Assembly: GCF_000359745.1 (NCBI RefSeq)
Contig: NZ_AQHN01000005.1
Location: 62,001-126,000, forward strand
Direction of reading: 5' to 3'
Length of the DNA stretch: 64,000 bases
Source: Rhizobium freirei PRF 81
GTDB taxonomy: Bacteria; Pseudomonadota; Alphaproteobacteria; Rhizobiales; Rhizobiaceae
Shown: in pieces, positions 8,113 to 18,377 of the stretch
Layout: every line of letters begins with the position of its first letter
How positions within the stretch are numbered: the stretch's first letter is position 1
Program-made: the position numbers and the translations under genes
The notes under the pieces: model-generated
Databases searched by the model: none
Told to the model about the DNA's origin: nothing
What the model saw: only the letters and a program-made list of their open reading frames with translations

Positions 8113-10458
8113 TCAGCCAGCCGCCCGTGCCGCTTCCCACACCTTGAGCGGGGTCGCCGGCATGGTCAGCGCGTTGTTGCCGATGGCATCGGTGATGGCG
8201 TTGATCAGCGCCGGCGGCGAGCCGATGGCACCCGCCTCGCCGCATCCCTTGATCCCAAGCGGGTTGTTCGGACACGGCGTATTCTGGTGCGAAAGCTGGA
8301 AGGACGGCAGATCGTCGGCGCGGGGCATGGTGTAATCCATGAAGCTCGCCGTCAGAAGCTGGCCGCTCTCGTCGTAATGCACGCCTTCCAGCAACGCCTG
8401 GCCGATGCCCTGCGCGATGCCGCCATGCACCTGCCCTTCGACGATCATCGGGTTGATGATATTGCCGAAGTCGTCGGCCGCGACGAACTGCACGATCTCG
8501 GTTTTGCCGGTTTCCGGATCCACCTCGACTTCGCAGATGTAGCAGCCGGCCGGGAAGGTGAAGTTGGCCGGATCGTAGAAGGCGGTTTCCTTGAGGCCCG
8601 GCTCCATACCGGCAGGCAGGTTATGCGCCGTATAGGAAGCGAGCGCCACCTGGAACCATGGCAGGGATTTGTCGGTGCCCGCCACCTTCACTTCGCCGTT
8701 CTCGATGACGATATCGCTTTCGTCGGCCTCCATCAGATGCGCGGCGATCTTCTTCGCCTTCGCCTCCACCTTGTCGAGCGCCTTGACGACGGCGGACATG
8801 CCGACGGCGCCCGAGCGGGAACCATAGGTGCCCATGCCCATCTGCACCTTGTCGGTATCGCCGTGGACAATGGACACGCTGTCGATCGGCACGCCGAGCC
8901 GGTCGGCGACGAGTTGCGCAAAAGTCGTCTCATGCCCCTGCCCGTGGCTGTGCGAGCCGGTGAGCACTTCGATGGTTCCGACCGCATTCACCCGCACCTC
9001 GGCCGATTCCCACAGGCCAACGCCGGCACCGAGAGACCCGACCGCCTGCGACGGCGCGATGCCGCACGCCTCGATATAGCAGCTCATGCCGATGCCGCGC
9101 TTCATGCCGCGGGCGGCAGCCTCCGCCTTGCGGGCAGCAAAACCGCTCCAGTCCGCCTGCTGCATGGCGGCATTGAGCGAAGCCTCGTAGTCGCCGGCAT
9201 CATAGTTCATGATGACGGGCGTCTGGTGGGGGAAGGAGCGGATGAAGTTGATCCGGCGGAGTTCCGCCGGCGAGACACCGAGTTCGCGCGCAGCCGTCTC
9301 CACCGTGCGCTCCAGAAGATAGGTCGCTTCCGGACGCCCTGCCCCGCGATAAGCATCGACGGGCACGGTATTGGTATAGACCGTACGGACATTGGCGTGG
9401 ATCGCCGGAATGTCATATTGGCCCGACAGCAGCGTCGCATAGAGATAGGTCGGCACCGCCGAGGAGAAGAGCGACATATAGGCGCCGAGATTGGCGATGG
9501 TGTCGACTTTGAGCGCCGTGATGCGGTTTTGCGCGTCGAAGGCCATCTTCACCTTGGAGAGATGATCGCGGCCATGCGCATCCGTCAGGAAGGCTTCGGT
9601 GCGATCAGCCGTCCATTTGACCGGCACCCCGGTCTTCTTCGACGCCCACAGGCAGACGATTTCCTCCGGGTAGATATAGATCTTCGAGCCGAAGCCGCCG
9701 CCGACATCGGGCGCAATGACGCGCAGCTTGTTTTCCGGCGCGACATTGTAGAAGGCGCTCATGACGAGCCGGGCCACATGCGGGTTCTGGCTGGTCGTGT
9801 AGCAGGTATAATGGTCTTCGGCCGCATCGTAGATGCCGAGCGTGGCGCGCGGCTCCATGGCGTTCGGCGAAAGCCGGTTGTTATGGATCTCGATCTCGGT
9901 GACGTGTGCGGCTTCGGCGATCGCCTTGTCGGTCGCCGCCGCATCGCCAAGCTCCCAGTCGAAGATCAGATTGTTTGCCGCTTCCGGATGGATCTGCGGC
10001 GCGCCTGCTTTCAGCGCATCCACCGCCTCGACGACGGCAGGCAGCTCCTCATAATCGACCGCGACGGCCTCGGCCGCATCACGTGCCTCGCCGAGACTAT
10101 CGGCAACGACGATGGCGACGGCATCGCCAACATAACGAACGGTGTCGACCGCCAGCGGCCGCCAAGCGCCCATATTCATCGGCGACCCATCCTTGGAATG
10201 GATCATCCAGCCGCAGATTATGTTGCCGATGCCATCGGCCAGCAACTGCTTGCCCTCGAGCACGCCGATCACGCCCGGCATGGAGAGTGCCGCCGATGCA
10301 TCGATACCCTTGATCTTCGCATGTGCATGCGGGCTGCGAACGAAATAGGCGTATTTCATTCCCGGCGTCACCATGTCGTCGGTGTAGCGCCCCTTGCCTG
10401 TCAGAAATCGCTTGTCTTCCTTGCGCGCCACGCGCGCGCCAATGCCTTCCACGCCCAT
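8113..10458 (-). CDS. Molybdenum hydroxylase catalytic (large) subunit, CoxL class II type
   Basis: A 781-residue molybdopterin-binding subunit. I start at ATG 10458, preceded by GGGAGG with good spacing; the frame extends upstream without a better start. The active-site loop is AYRGAGR at 369-375. Form I CO dehydrogenase has AYxCSFR there; AYRGAGR marks class II enzymes, whose substrates are mostly unproven. Also present are GGGFGSK near 253-259 and the catalytic-glutamate segment GCGEAGAIGSP near the C-terminus. Annotation as aerobic CO dehydrogenase would go beyond the sequence. No CoxD/E/F/G maturation genes are adjacent. Confidence 0.88.
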   Translation of the reverse strand: MGVEGIGARVARKEDKRFLTGKGRYTDDMVTPGMKYAYFVRSPHAHAKIKGIDASAALSMPGVIGVLEGKQLLADGIGNIICGWMIHSKDGSPMNMGAWRPLAVDTVRYVGDAVAIVVADSLGEARDAAEAVAVDYEELPAVVEAVDALKAGAPQIHPEAANNLIFDWELGDAAATDKAIAEAAHVTEIEIHNNRLSPNAMEPRATLGIYDAAEDHYTCYTTSQNPHVARLVMSAFYNVAPENKLRVIAPDVGGGFGSKIYIYPEEIVCLWASKKTGVPVKWTADRTEAFLTDAHGRDHLSKVKMAFDAQNRITALKVDTIANLGAYMSLFSSAVPTYLYATLLSGQYDIPAIHANVRTVYTNTVPVDAYRGAGRPEATYLLERTVETAARELGVSPAELRRINFIRSFPHQTPVIMNYDAGDYEASLNAAMQQADWSGFAARKAEAAARGMKRGIGMSCYIEACGIAPSQAVGSLGAGVGLWESAEVRVNAVGTIEVLTGSHSHGQGHETTFAQLVADRLGVPIDSVSIVHGDTDKVQMGMGTYGSRSGAVGMSAVVKALDKVEAKAKKIAAHLMEADESDIVIENGEVKVAGTDKSLPWFQVALASYTAHNLPAGMEPGLKETAFYDPANFTFPAGCYICEVEVDPETGKTEIVQFVAADDFGNIINPMIVEGQVHGGIAQGIGQALLEGVHYDESGQLLTASFMDYTMPRADDLPSFQLSHQNTPCPNNPLGIKGCGEAGAIGSPPALINAITDAIGNNALTMPATPLKVWEAARAAG

Positions 10459-10541
10459 CACATCCTCCCATCGGGGTTGCGGGCCTGGCACCACGCCAAG
10501 ACGACGATCATTGGCGTTCGCCAGACGGTCTCGGTGAAACT

Positions 10542-11030
10542 CTATTCGGCCGCTTGGCTCGCGGCGTTCATCTCGGCATTGGCCGCCAGCACCGCCTTGA
10601 CGATGTTGTGATAGCCGGTGCACCGACAGATATTGCCTTCAAGCTCGCTGCGCACCGTCTTTTCGTCCAATGCCCCGCCATGACGATTGATCATGTCGAC
10701 AGCTGTCATCACCATGCCCGGCGTGCAGAAGCCGCATTGCAGGCCATGATGCTCCTTGAAGGCGGCTTGAACGGGGTGCAGCTCGCCATTGGCGGCCAGA
10801 CCCTCGATGGTTGTGATCTTGGAGCCGGAAGCCTGAACGGCCAGGATGGAACAGCTCTTCACCGACTTGCCATCCATATGAATGACACAAGTGCCGCACT
10901 GGCTGGTGTCACAGCCGACATGCGTTCCGGTCAGGCCGAGTTTTTCTCTGATGAAATGGACAAGCAGCGTGCGTTCTTCACACTCGCCGCTGACCGGACG
11001 GCCATTCACCGTCAAAGTCACTTTTGCCAT
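10542..11030 (-). CDS. Molybdenum hydroxylase [2Fe-2S] (small) subunit, CoxS-like
   Basis: A 162-residue iron-sulfur subunit with two [2Fe-2S] sites. The N-terminal plant-ferredoxin-type cluster uses C40, C45, C48 and C60 ([10 protein letters not shown]). The C-terminal cluster uses C99, C102, C135 and C137 (CGFC ... CRC). It carries electrons from the molybdenum centre to the FAD subunit. It is the first gene of the operon; the large subunit begins 83 nt downstream. The 298-nt region between it and the divergent lipoprotein gene must hold both promoters, but I could not pick a convincing one. Confidence 0.9.
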   Translation of the reverse strand: MAKVTLTVNGRPVSGECEERTLLVHFIREKLGLTGTHVGCDTSQCGTCVIHMDGKSVKSCSILAVQASGSKITTIEGLAANGELHPVQAAFKEHHGLQCGFCTPGMVMTAVDMINRHGGALDEKTVRSELEGNICRCTGYHNIVKAVLAANAEMNAASQAAE

Positions 11031-11328
11031 ATTTTCCTCCTTGCCTCTCCTCCAGAGGCAGAAGGCATCATTTGACTTTTTTGTAGTCCAATCAACCTCT
11101 ACTTTAGCGGCGCGGCAGATTTTCTATGCCGTGCCGGCCGTTTTATTGTCCGAATACGAGGCCAGCTTTAACCAGGAGCAAAAAAACTGTTCGCGCCCGA
11201 TGGACAATCATATTTTGCACGATATTTTTTCGTAGTTGCAGGACTGAAAAGACAGCCCATCGTGGTGGAGCTGAAGAATAGGGACGACGTTGGCCGGGGT
11301 TCGGCTTAACTAACGTTGGAGAGAGTAA
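11031..11328. other. Divergent intergenic region between the Cox-like operon and a lipoprotein gene
   Basis: A 298-nt AT-richer stretch that must contain the promoters of the Cox-like operon (minus) and the lipoprotein (plus). It has A/T runs around 11073-11082 and 11176-11230 but no clear paired -35/-10 boxes or operator palindrome. I see no further gene. Confidence 0.5.
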
Positions 11329-11628
11329 ATGAAAAAAATTCTTATGCTCGCATTGGTCGGCTTGTCTATCGCAAGCTGCACGCCGACCGAACAGGGCGCA
11401 GGCATCGGCGCAGCGTCCGGCGCCATCATCGGTGGCGCTGTCACCGGTAACGTGCGCGGCGCAGCAGTCGGCGCAGCGATCGGCGGCGTCTCCGGCGCGG
11501 TTATCGGCAGCGTCCAGGAGCAGCCCGGCCAGTGCTACTACCGCGACCGTTACGGCCGTCGCTACATCGACGATTGCCCGCGCGGCGGCTATCGTGGTGG
11601 CTACGGCGGCGGATACGGCGGCTACTGA
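11329..11628 (+). CDS. Small glycine-zipper lipoprotein
   Basis: A 99-residue predicted outer-membrane lipoprotein. The signal peptide ends in a lipobox (I-A-S-C, Cys17). Residues 22-62 form a glycine-zipper membrane segment (GAGIGAASGAIIGGAVTG and AAVGAAIGG). The C-terminus is rich in Gly, Tyr and Arg and contains two cysteines (Cys69 and Cys79). The layout resembles the glycine-zipper/YMGG-like lipoproteins common in alphaproteobacteria. Function unknown. It is followed by its own terminator. Confidence 0.75.
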   Translation: MKKILMLALVGLSIASCTPTEQGAGIGAASGAIIGGAVTGNVRGAAVGAAIGGVSGAVIGSVQEQPGQCYYRDRYGRRYIDDCPRGGYRGGYGGGYGGY

Positions 11629-11650
11629 TCGATCCCTGTTTCAGACATCG

Positions 11651-11680
11651 AAGTCCCGGACCGCAAGTCCGGGACTTTTT
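11651..11680 (+). terminator. Rho-independent terminator after the lipoprotein gene
   Basis: An 11-bp perfect stem AAGTCCCGGAC/GTCCGGGACTT with loop CGCAA runs into TTTTT, 22 nt after the stop codon. Confidence 0.9.
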
Positions 11681-11948
11681 GATTCCGGCTGCCGAAAAAT
11701 TCCCGGTTGAGCTGCAACTACGTCAAATGCAGGCGCAGCGGCAACACCTTTATGCATTGCCCGACAGCAGGCCGGAGAGGCCGGAAACCCACGGAAAATC
11801 TATCAATTTCCACCCGTAGTGGTCATCTTTTCCAGGTTTTTGACTCCAAAACGGTACACCTCAGGCACTTTTGCCTCTATGGTGGCCGCGCGTTAACCTG
11901 GGGGAAACGTCAAGCTGAGTAAGTTCTCATGTAACCGTAAAGCGGCGT
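11681..11948. other. Intergenic region upstream of tamA
   Basis: With the terminator this is a 320-nt gap without a gene I can support. A short frame reading MSCNYVKCRR... has no ribosome site or family resemblance. The region presumably carries the tamA-tamB promoter, which I could not place with confidence. Confidence 0.5.
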
Positions 11949-13874
11949 ATGCATAAAAGAACTGAACCGAAGAAGAGTATTGCGTATCGGCAGGCAGGAA
12001 CCGTGGCAGCGGTTGCGGCGACGATCGCGCTCGGTCCGGTGTGCGCCGGAAATGCCTTTGCTTTCAAGCTCTTCGGAATAAAGCTCTGGGGTGAAGACGA
12101 AGCGACGGATCAGGTGTCCGATCCCGTGCGCTATACGGTCGATTTCAAGGCGGACAATCTCGACAAGGACCTGAAGGAAGCCCTGGAGCGGAGCTCCATG
12201 CTGGTTTCCGACAAGGACAAGCCCGTATCCGGCGACCTCGGCGTTGTCGTGAAGGCGCGCGACGATCGCGACCGGCTGATCGCCGCCCTCTATGAAAAGG
12301 CACGCTACGGCGGCGTAGTGACCATCACCGTCAACGGCACGGCTCTCGACGCATTGCCGCCGACGCCCACCTTCGGCCGCTCCAAACCTGTCGCCGTTGC
12401 CATCAGCGTCGAACCAGGCCCGCTCTTCAAGCTCGGCAGGGTCACCCTGCTCGGCGATGCCAGCAGGCTGGATCCCACCCGTTATGGATTGGCGCATGGC
12501 GGAGATGCCGGCTCCCTGAACATTCTCAAGGCGGCTGACAAGATGGTTGCCGACTTCAAGAATGAAGGGCATCCGCTTGCCAGGCTCGACAAGCGCGACG
12601 TCGTTGCCGACCACGCGACGAATACGGTCGATGTCTCGCTCAAGGTCGAAAGCGGCCCGGTGGCGCCTTTCGGCAATGTCGGCGTTACCGGCCAGAAATC
12701 GGTCGATCCGGATTTCATCAAGCGCTATGCCCGCATCAATGAAGGCAAGCCCTACTCGCCCGACGAATTGAAGAAGGCGTCGGACCGCCTGCGAAAACTC
12801 GGCGTCTTCTCCAGCGTCACCATCCGCGAGGCCGACAAGCTGGCCCCGGATGGCAGCATCCCGACGACCATCGAAGTATCCGAGGGCAAACAGCGCTTCC
12901 TCGGCGTCGGCGCGCAATATTCCACCATCGACGGCTTCGGCCTGCAGGGCTATTGGGGGCATCGCAATCTGACGGGACGCGCCGATACGCTGCGCATCGA
13001 AGGATCGGTATCGCGCATCGGCGAGACCGCCGATATCGGCCAGCTCGATTATACCGCCGGCATTACCTACGTCCGGCCGGCAACGTTCTACCCGTCGGCG
13101 ACCTTCACCGCCGGCCTCAAGATGCAGAGCCTGCACCCGGACGCCTATGATGCCAATACGGTGACGGCGAGCGGCGGCCTTGCCTATGAAATCAACGATC
13201 AGGACACGGTCTCCGCCGGCGGCGAGGTCTCCTATGAAGCCGACACGACCGACGCCTTCGGAAAACAGAAATATCTGACCGTCGCGATCCCGCTCGAATA
13301 TGTCCGCGACACGCGCGACAACAAGCTGGATCCCACCGAAGGCTTTCGCGCCTCCATCAGCGCCAAGCCGAGCTACGAGACCATGGGCGGCACGGTGTTC
13401 AGTTCCTTCGAGGGTTCGATCACCGGCTATAAGGGCATAGGCGCCAACAACAATGTCGTCTTCGCCGGCAAGCTTGCTGCCGGCTCGCTATTGGGCGCGA
13501 ACAGCGTCCAGGATATTCCCGCCACCCGGCGCTTCTATGCCGGCGGCGGCGGATCGGTTCGCGGCTATGGCTATCAGGAGATCACGCCCTATAATTCCAA
13601 GGGGGATGCGCTCGGCGGACGTTCCTACGTGACGGCGTCGCTGGAGGCGCGCGTGAAGATCACCGATACGATCGGTATCGTACCCTTCATCGATGCGGGC
13701 AGCGTCACCGACAGCGCCTTGCCCGACGCCTCAGATCTGCGCATCGGCGCCGGCGTCGGCCTGCGCTACGCCACTCCGTTCGGCCCGATCAGGCTTGATG
13801 TCGCCGTTCCGTTGAACAAGTACAACAACGGCACGGCCTATGGTATCTATGCCGGCATCGGCCAGGCCTTCTGA
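11949..13874 (+). CDS. tamA: TamA-like Omp85-family outer-membrane protein
   Basis: A 641-residue protein with an N-terminal signal sequence (hydrophobic about 17-38), POTRA domains (about 50-320) and a C-terminal 16-strand barrel. The Omp85 signature GGGGSVRGYGYQ lies near residue 530, and the chain ends in phenylalanine, as expected for Bam-assembled barrels. TamA works with TamB, encoded 65 nt downstream, in outer-membrane protein or lipid transport. BamA itself is longer and sits with lpxD/fabZ, so TamA is the better call. Confidence 0.9.
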   Translation: MHKRTEPKKSIAYRQAGTVAAVAATIALGPVCAGNAFAFKLFGIKLWGEDEATDQVSDPVRYTVDFKADNLDKDLKEALERSSMLVSDKDKPVSGDLGVVVKARDDRDRLIAALYEKARYGGVVTITVNGTALDALPPTPTFGRSKPVAVAISVEPGPLFKLGRVTLLGDASRLDPTRYGLAHGGDAGSLNILKAADKMVADFKNEGHPLARLDKRDVVADHATNTVDVSLKVESGPVAPFGNVGVTGQKSVDPDFIKRYARINEGKPYSPDELKKASDRLRKLGVFSSVTIREADKLAPDGSIPTTIEVSEGKQRFLGVGAQYSTIDGFGLQGYWGHRNLTGRADTLRIEGSVSRIGETADIGQLDYTAGITYVRPATFYPSATFTAGLKMQSLHPDAYDANTVTASGGLAYEINDQDTVSAGGEVSYEADTTDAFGKQKYLTVAIPLEYVRDTRDNKLDPTEGFRASISAKPSYETMGGTVFSSFEGSITGYKGIGANNNVVFAGKLAAGSLLGANSVQDIPATRRFYAGGGGSVRGYGYQEITPYNSKGDALGGRSYVTASLEARVKITDTIGIVPFIDAGSVTDSALPDASDLRIGAGVGLRYATPFGPIRLDVAVPLNKYNNGTAYGIYAGIGQAF

Positions 13875-13939
13875 CAAACCGCCGAGTCGTCGCGGGCATT
13901 TCAGCACACGGTTACAAAATTGGGGCTACTGTTGCTTTC

Positions 13940-16900
13940 ATGAGCATATTGATTCGAATTCTCGGGAAACTGGTGCGCTGGATCGCCTATGCGGTCGTGG
14001 CGATCCTTTTGCTCGTGATCGCGGCAGTGCTCGTCGTCGGCATGGTGCCCTCTGCAACGAGCTATGCCGTCAACCAGGTGGCCAAGCTCGCCTCGACGCC
14101 GGACCGCACCATCACCATCACCGCACCCTCCGGCCTGCTGAACGGCAATCTGAGGGTCGGCTCCATCACCGTTTCCGACACGAAAGGCATCTACGCCAAG
14201 GTGCAGAACCTTGCCGTCGACTGGTCTCCCCTGTCTCTGCTGACGGCTACCTTCCATGCAGAACGCGCTGCAGCCGATGTGATCGATTTCCAGCGCCTGC
14301 CGGTTTCGACGGCGGCACCCAGGCAGGAAACGCAGGCAGCAAGCAGCAGCGGCGGCTTTTCGCTACCCATCGCCATCACGATCGACGCGATCGCCCTGCC
14401 CGATCTCCGCGTCGGTCAGGCTGTGGCAGGCCAGGACTTTGCTCTGACTGCCGACGGCAGCGTCAAGGCAAACAGCGGCAGCATGGGCCTCACGCTCGAT
14501 GCCAGCCGCCACGATGTGCCCGATGCCAAGCTCTCCGCCGATGTCGCCTTCGCGCCGGGCGAAAACCAGCTGAAGCTGAAGACGCGGATTTCCGAGCCGC
14601 GCAACGGGATGCTCGCCAGCCTCCTGCATCTGCCGGGTGGCCCGGCCATCAACATCGACCTTTCCGGCGAGGGCCCTCTCTCCAACTGGGCCGGTAAGCT
14701 GCAGGCTGCACTCGACGGCAAGCCGACGGTGGCGATCAGCGGCCATCACAGTCTCTCGGCCGATGGCCTGCACCACATTGACGTCAAGGGCGGCGGCAAT
14801 GTCGACTCGCTGCTGCCCCCGACCATGCGCCCTCTCTTCGCCGGCCAGACGACCATCGACGTTTCGGCAACTTTCGACGGCAAGGGCAAGATCGACATTC
14901 AGACCGGCAATCTCGCCACGGGCAGCGCCGTCCTTGCCGCATCGGGCACGCTCGATCCTGCCGGCAATAACAGCCTCAATGCCAATCTCCTCGGCACATC
15001 GGGCCCTGTCGACTTCCGTTGGCCGATGGAGAATGGTGAGGTCCGCGCCCTGATTCCGCGGGTCGATATCGCGCTGACCGGCGCAGCCCAATCGGTGAAG
15101 ATCGACGCGAAGGCAGCCTTTGACAGCATCAGCACACCGCAGGGCCAGATTGGCCAGGTCAATCTCAGCGCCAGAAGCGATGCCTTCAACCTCGCTGGCA
15201 TGTCCGGCCCGTTGCAGCTCCGCCTCGTCGTCGGTCAAACGGCTTTCACGAGCGCCGATCTCAATCGCCTGATCCGGGCACCGATTGCCTTGACGGCGCC
15301 GTTGCAGCTCTCGCCCGATACGATCGGCTTCAACAACACGACGCTGGAAAGCGCCAGTATCGGCGGCACTGTCAACGGCAAGTACACGCTGTCGTCGAAG
15401 GCGCTGACGGGCAATTTCAAGCTGTTTGCCCTGCCCGGCGTGCTGCCCGACGGCATATCGGACAAGTTCGAGGGAACCATCTCGCTGGAGGGTCAGGTCG
15501 CCGGCACCGTGCCGACCAAGATGACGCTCTCCAAGCTCGCCGTGAAATCCAACGTCGCCGAGATCAGCGGCAATGTCGCGCTGAACGCCCAGACGTTGAC
15601 GTCGGATCTTTCCGGCAAGCTGCTCGATCTCTCCAAGCTCATCCCGAATGCGCAGGGGCAGGCCGATATCGGCCTCAAGACGAAGGGCGAGCTCACCGCG
15701 CTCGGCATCGACGCGACGGCCAAAGCCGTCAACGTCAAGCTGGCGGGGCGGTTGCTGGATACGCTCGATATCGGCGTGACCGGAATCGCAGATCCCAAGG
15801 CCCCGCAGGCTAACATCCAGGCGAGCGGCGCGATCGACGGCAAGCCGATCCGCATCGCCGCCGATGCCGTTTCCAAGGATGGCCGCACGAGCATCCCATC
15901 GCTGTCAGCCGAAATCGGCACCAACAAGCTGCAAGGCAAGCTGGACCTTTCGCCGAGCTTCGAGCCCACGGGCGCGATGAGCTTCAACCTGCCCGACCTC
16001 AGCCTGCTCGCGGCTCTTGCCGGCCAAAAGGCGGAGGGCGACCTCAAAGGCTCGCTCGATGTCACAAGCGCCAACGGCAAGATCGAGCTCAAGGTCAATG
16101 CCGGTGGCAGCGGCATCCGTCGCGACGATCTGGTGATCAGCAAGCCGGTCGTGGCGCTCTCGGTCGACGATCTCAAGGCCTTCTCGGCAAACGGCAGCAT
16201 CCGCGCCGACACCATCGCCTCGGGCGCCAACCGCATCGCCGATCTCGCTTTGACCTTCACCCAGCAGGGCAGCCGCACGGATTTCGATCTGAAGTCGGCC
16301 TATGACAATGCGCCGCTGACGGCGCGCGGCAGCGTCGAGACGGCTGGCGGCCAGACCACCGTCAGCCTCGACGCCTTCGCCGGCGCACCGCGGACGATAC
16401 CGGTGAAGCTCGCCGCTCCCACAAAGATCGTCATCAAGGACGGTGCCGCCTCGCTGAACGGCTTGACCCTTCAGACGGGCGGCGGCTCCGTCACCGTCGA
16501 TGGTTCTGCCGGTCAAGCCCTGAACATCAATGCCAGGATTGCCAACCTGCCGGCAAACCTTGCCAATGTCTTCACGCCGACGCTGGCAGCCGAAGGCGTC
16601 ATCTCCGGCACGGTGACAGTCACCGGCAAGGCTACGTCTCCCGTCGTGGCGTTCCAGACCAACTGGTCGGGCGCGGCCACCAGCCAGACGAAATCCGCCG
16701 GCCTTGCGCCGCTCGGCATCAAGGCGGACGGCAAGTTCGCCGACAACGTCGTCACCATCAATACAAACCTGACCGGCCAGAGCGGCTTGGCGCTCAATGG
16801 CGGCGGCACGGTCGCGATTGCCGGCAGCAAGGCCATGGCGCTGAAGTTCTCAGGCAATCTGCCGTTCGACGCCCTTTCCGGCCAGCTTGCCGCGCAGGGA

Positions 16901-18127
16901 CTTGTCATGACGGGGACCGCCAGGATCGACATGCAGATCGGCGGCACCACGGCAGCACCCGCCATTACCGGCTCGATTTCCACCGACGGCGCCAAGCTTG
17001 TCGACGTTCGCCGCAACCTGACGCTCAACGGCCTCGCCGTGACCGTAACGCTTGATGGCAAGCAGGCCGTCATTTCGCGGCTGAGCGGCAATCTGACCAG
17101 CGGCGGCAGCATATCGGGCAGCGGCACGGTCGGCATTGCCCCGGACAGCGGCTTCCCGGCAGACATCCAGGTGAAGTTCAACAACGCAACCTATATCGAC
17201 GGCACTTTGGTGACGGCGACCGTCAACGGCACGCTCGGCGTCAAGGGGCCGCTGCTGACCGCGCCGATGCTGACAGGCAACCTCAGAATCAACAAGGCGT
17301 CGATCACCGTGCCTGAAAAGCTGCCGGCGTCGCTTTCCGAGATCAATATCAAGCACAAGAATGCGTCCGCCGCGGTCAATGCCCAGTTCAAGGATCAGAA
17401 GCCGGAAGGACCCCGAAGCAAGTCGACAACCCTTGGCATCGACCTGCAGCTTGACGCTCCCTCGCAGATTTTCGTGCGTGGCCGCGGCATCGACGCCGAA
17501 CTCGGCGGCAGCATTACGGTGCGCGGCACGGCTGCTGAGCCGATCGTATCCGGCGGCTTCACCATGCGCCGCGGGCGCCTGACCATCCTCAGCCGCCGGC
17601 TGGATTTCACCGACACCAGCAAGATCACCTTCGGCGGAGACCTGACGCCCGCCCTCAACATGGAAGCGACATCGACGGCGGGCTCCACCACCGTCACCGT
17701 CGATGTCACCGGCCTCGCCACCGATCCGCAGATCGGCTTCTCCTCCTCGCCCGCCCTGCCGCAGGACGAAGTCCTGGCGCAGCTGATCTTCGGCCAGTCC
17801 ATGTCGAAACTATCCGCCATGCAGATCGCCCAGCTCGCCGATGCCGCAAGCCAGCTGGCGGGCGGCCGCTCCACCTCGCTGTTCGAGGGCCTGCGCAGCC
17901 ATCTCGGCGTCGACGATCTGGATATTTCGACCGACTCGAACGGTCAGGCGCAAGTCGGTGCCGGCAAGTACATCAACAAGCGCACCTACATCGAGCTGCA
18001 GCAAGGCGCCTCCAACAACACCAAGGCGATCATCAATCTCGATGTCGGGCGCGGCGTGAAGCTGCGCGGTGCAGCCGGATCGGACGGCGCAGGCGAAGCC
18101 GGCATCGTCTATGAACATGAGTATTGA
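13940..18127 (+). CDS. tamB: TamB-like inner-membrane-anchored translocation/assembly protein (DUF490)
   Basis: A 1395-residue protein with one N-terminal membrane anchor (about 13-36) and a long periplasmic region of repeated beta strands typical of AsmA/TamB-like bridge proteins. The conserved C-terminal DUF490 region includes SSSPALPQDEVLAQLIFGQS and ends in GEAGIVYEHEY. With TamA it spans the envelope. The ATG has no strong Shine-Dalgarno site. A 7-bp stem with a 4-nt loop (18138-18155) follows the stop but lacks a T tract. Confidence 0.92.
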   Translation: MSILIRILGKLVRWIAYAVVAILLLVIAAVLVVGMVPSATSYAVNQVAKLASTPDRTITITAPSGLLNGNLRVGSITVSDTKGIYAKVQNLAVDWSPLSLLTATFHAERAAADVIDFQRLPVSTAAPRQETQAASSSGGFSLPIAITIDAIALPDLRVGQAVAGQDFALTADGSVKANSGSMGLTLDASRHDVPDAKLSADVAFAPGENQLKLKTRISEPRNGMLASLLHLPGGPAINIDLSGEGPLSNWAGKLQAALDGKPTVAISGHHSLSADGLHHIDVKGGGNVDSLLPPTMRPLFAGQTTIDVSATFDGKGKIDIQTGNLATGSAVLAASGTLDPAGNNSLNANLLGTSGPVDFRWPMENGEVRALIPRVDIALTGAAQSVKIDAKAAFDSISTPQGQIGQVNLSARSDAFNLAGMSGPLQLRLVVGQTAFTSADLNRLIRAPIALTAPLQLSPDTIGFNNTTLESASIGGTVNGKYTLSSKALTGNFKLFALPGVLPDGISDKFEGTISLEGQVAGTVPTKMTLSKLAVKSNVAEISGNVALNAQTLTSDLSGKLLDLSKLIPNAQGQADIGLKTKGELTALGIDATAKAVNVKLAGRLLDTLDIGVTGIADPKAPQANIQASGAIDGKPIRIAADAVSKDGRTSIPSLSAEIGTNKLQGKLDLSPSFEPTGAMSFNLPDLSLLAALAGQKAEGDLKGSLDVTSANGKIELKVNAGGSGIRRDDLVISKPVVALSVDDLKAFSANGSIRADTIASGANRIADLALTFTQQGSRTDFDLKSAYDNAPLTARGSVETAGGQTTVSLDAFAGAPRTIPVKLAAPTKIVIKDGAASLNGLTLQTGGGSVTVDGSAGQALNINARIANLPANLANVFTPTLAAEGVISGTVTVTGKATSPVVAFQTNWSGAATSQTKSAGLAPLGIKADGKFADNVVTINTNLTGQSGLALNGGGTVAIAGSKAMALKFSGNLPFDALSGQLAAQGLVMTGTARIDMQIGGTTAAPAITGSISTDGAKLVDVRRNLTLNGLAVTVTLDGKQAVISRLSGNLTSGGSISGSGTVGIAPDSGFPADIQVKFNNATYIDGTLVTATVNGTLGVKGPLLTAPMLTGNLRINKASITVPEKLPASLSEINIKHKNASAAVNAQFKDQKPEGPRSKSTTLGIDLQLDAPSQIFVRGRGIDAELGGSITVRGTAAEPIVSGGFTMRRGRLTILSRRLDFTDTSKITFGGDLTPALNMEATSTAGSTTVTVDVTGLATDPQIGFSSSPALPQDEVLAQLIFGQSMSKLSAMQIAQLADAASQLAGGRSTSLFEGLRSHLGVDDLDISTDSNGQAQVGAGKYINKRTYIELQQGASNNTKAIINLDVGRGVKLRGAAGSDGAGEAGIVYEHEY

Positions 18128-18377
18128 GTTGCAAAATCCGTTCTGCTGAACGGACAGCAGGATATTGGACTCGGTCACGCTGATATCAGCTGATCGGCCT
18201 GAGCCGGCGGAGCGTTTCGTTGAGCGGCAAGGTCGTCCACATGTTTGCCGTTCTGGCAATTTGGATTGAGCAATCTGTCGAAAGACCATCAAAATTCGAC
18301 AAATTTCCATCTTTTTGCTGGCATGCGGAAAATGAATAATGCCGACCCGACAGCCTCTAACCTTCGGAGCAATGCCG

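Noticed and set aside
7783..10611. A 942-codon open frame on the plus strand across the Cox-like genes
   Set aside because: It is antisense to the CoxM/CoxL coding frames, which have intact family motifs; GC-rich codon use leaves the opposite strand open.
11707..11922. A 71-codon frame with cysteines (MSCNYVKCRR...)
   Set aside because: No ribosome site, no regular metal-binding spacing, and it ends inside the tamA leader.
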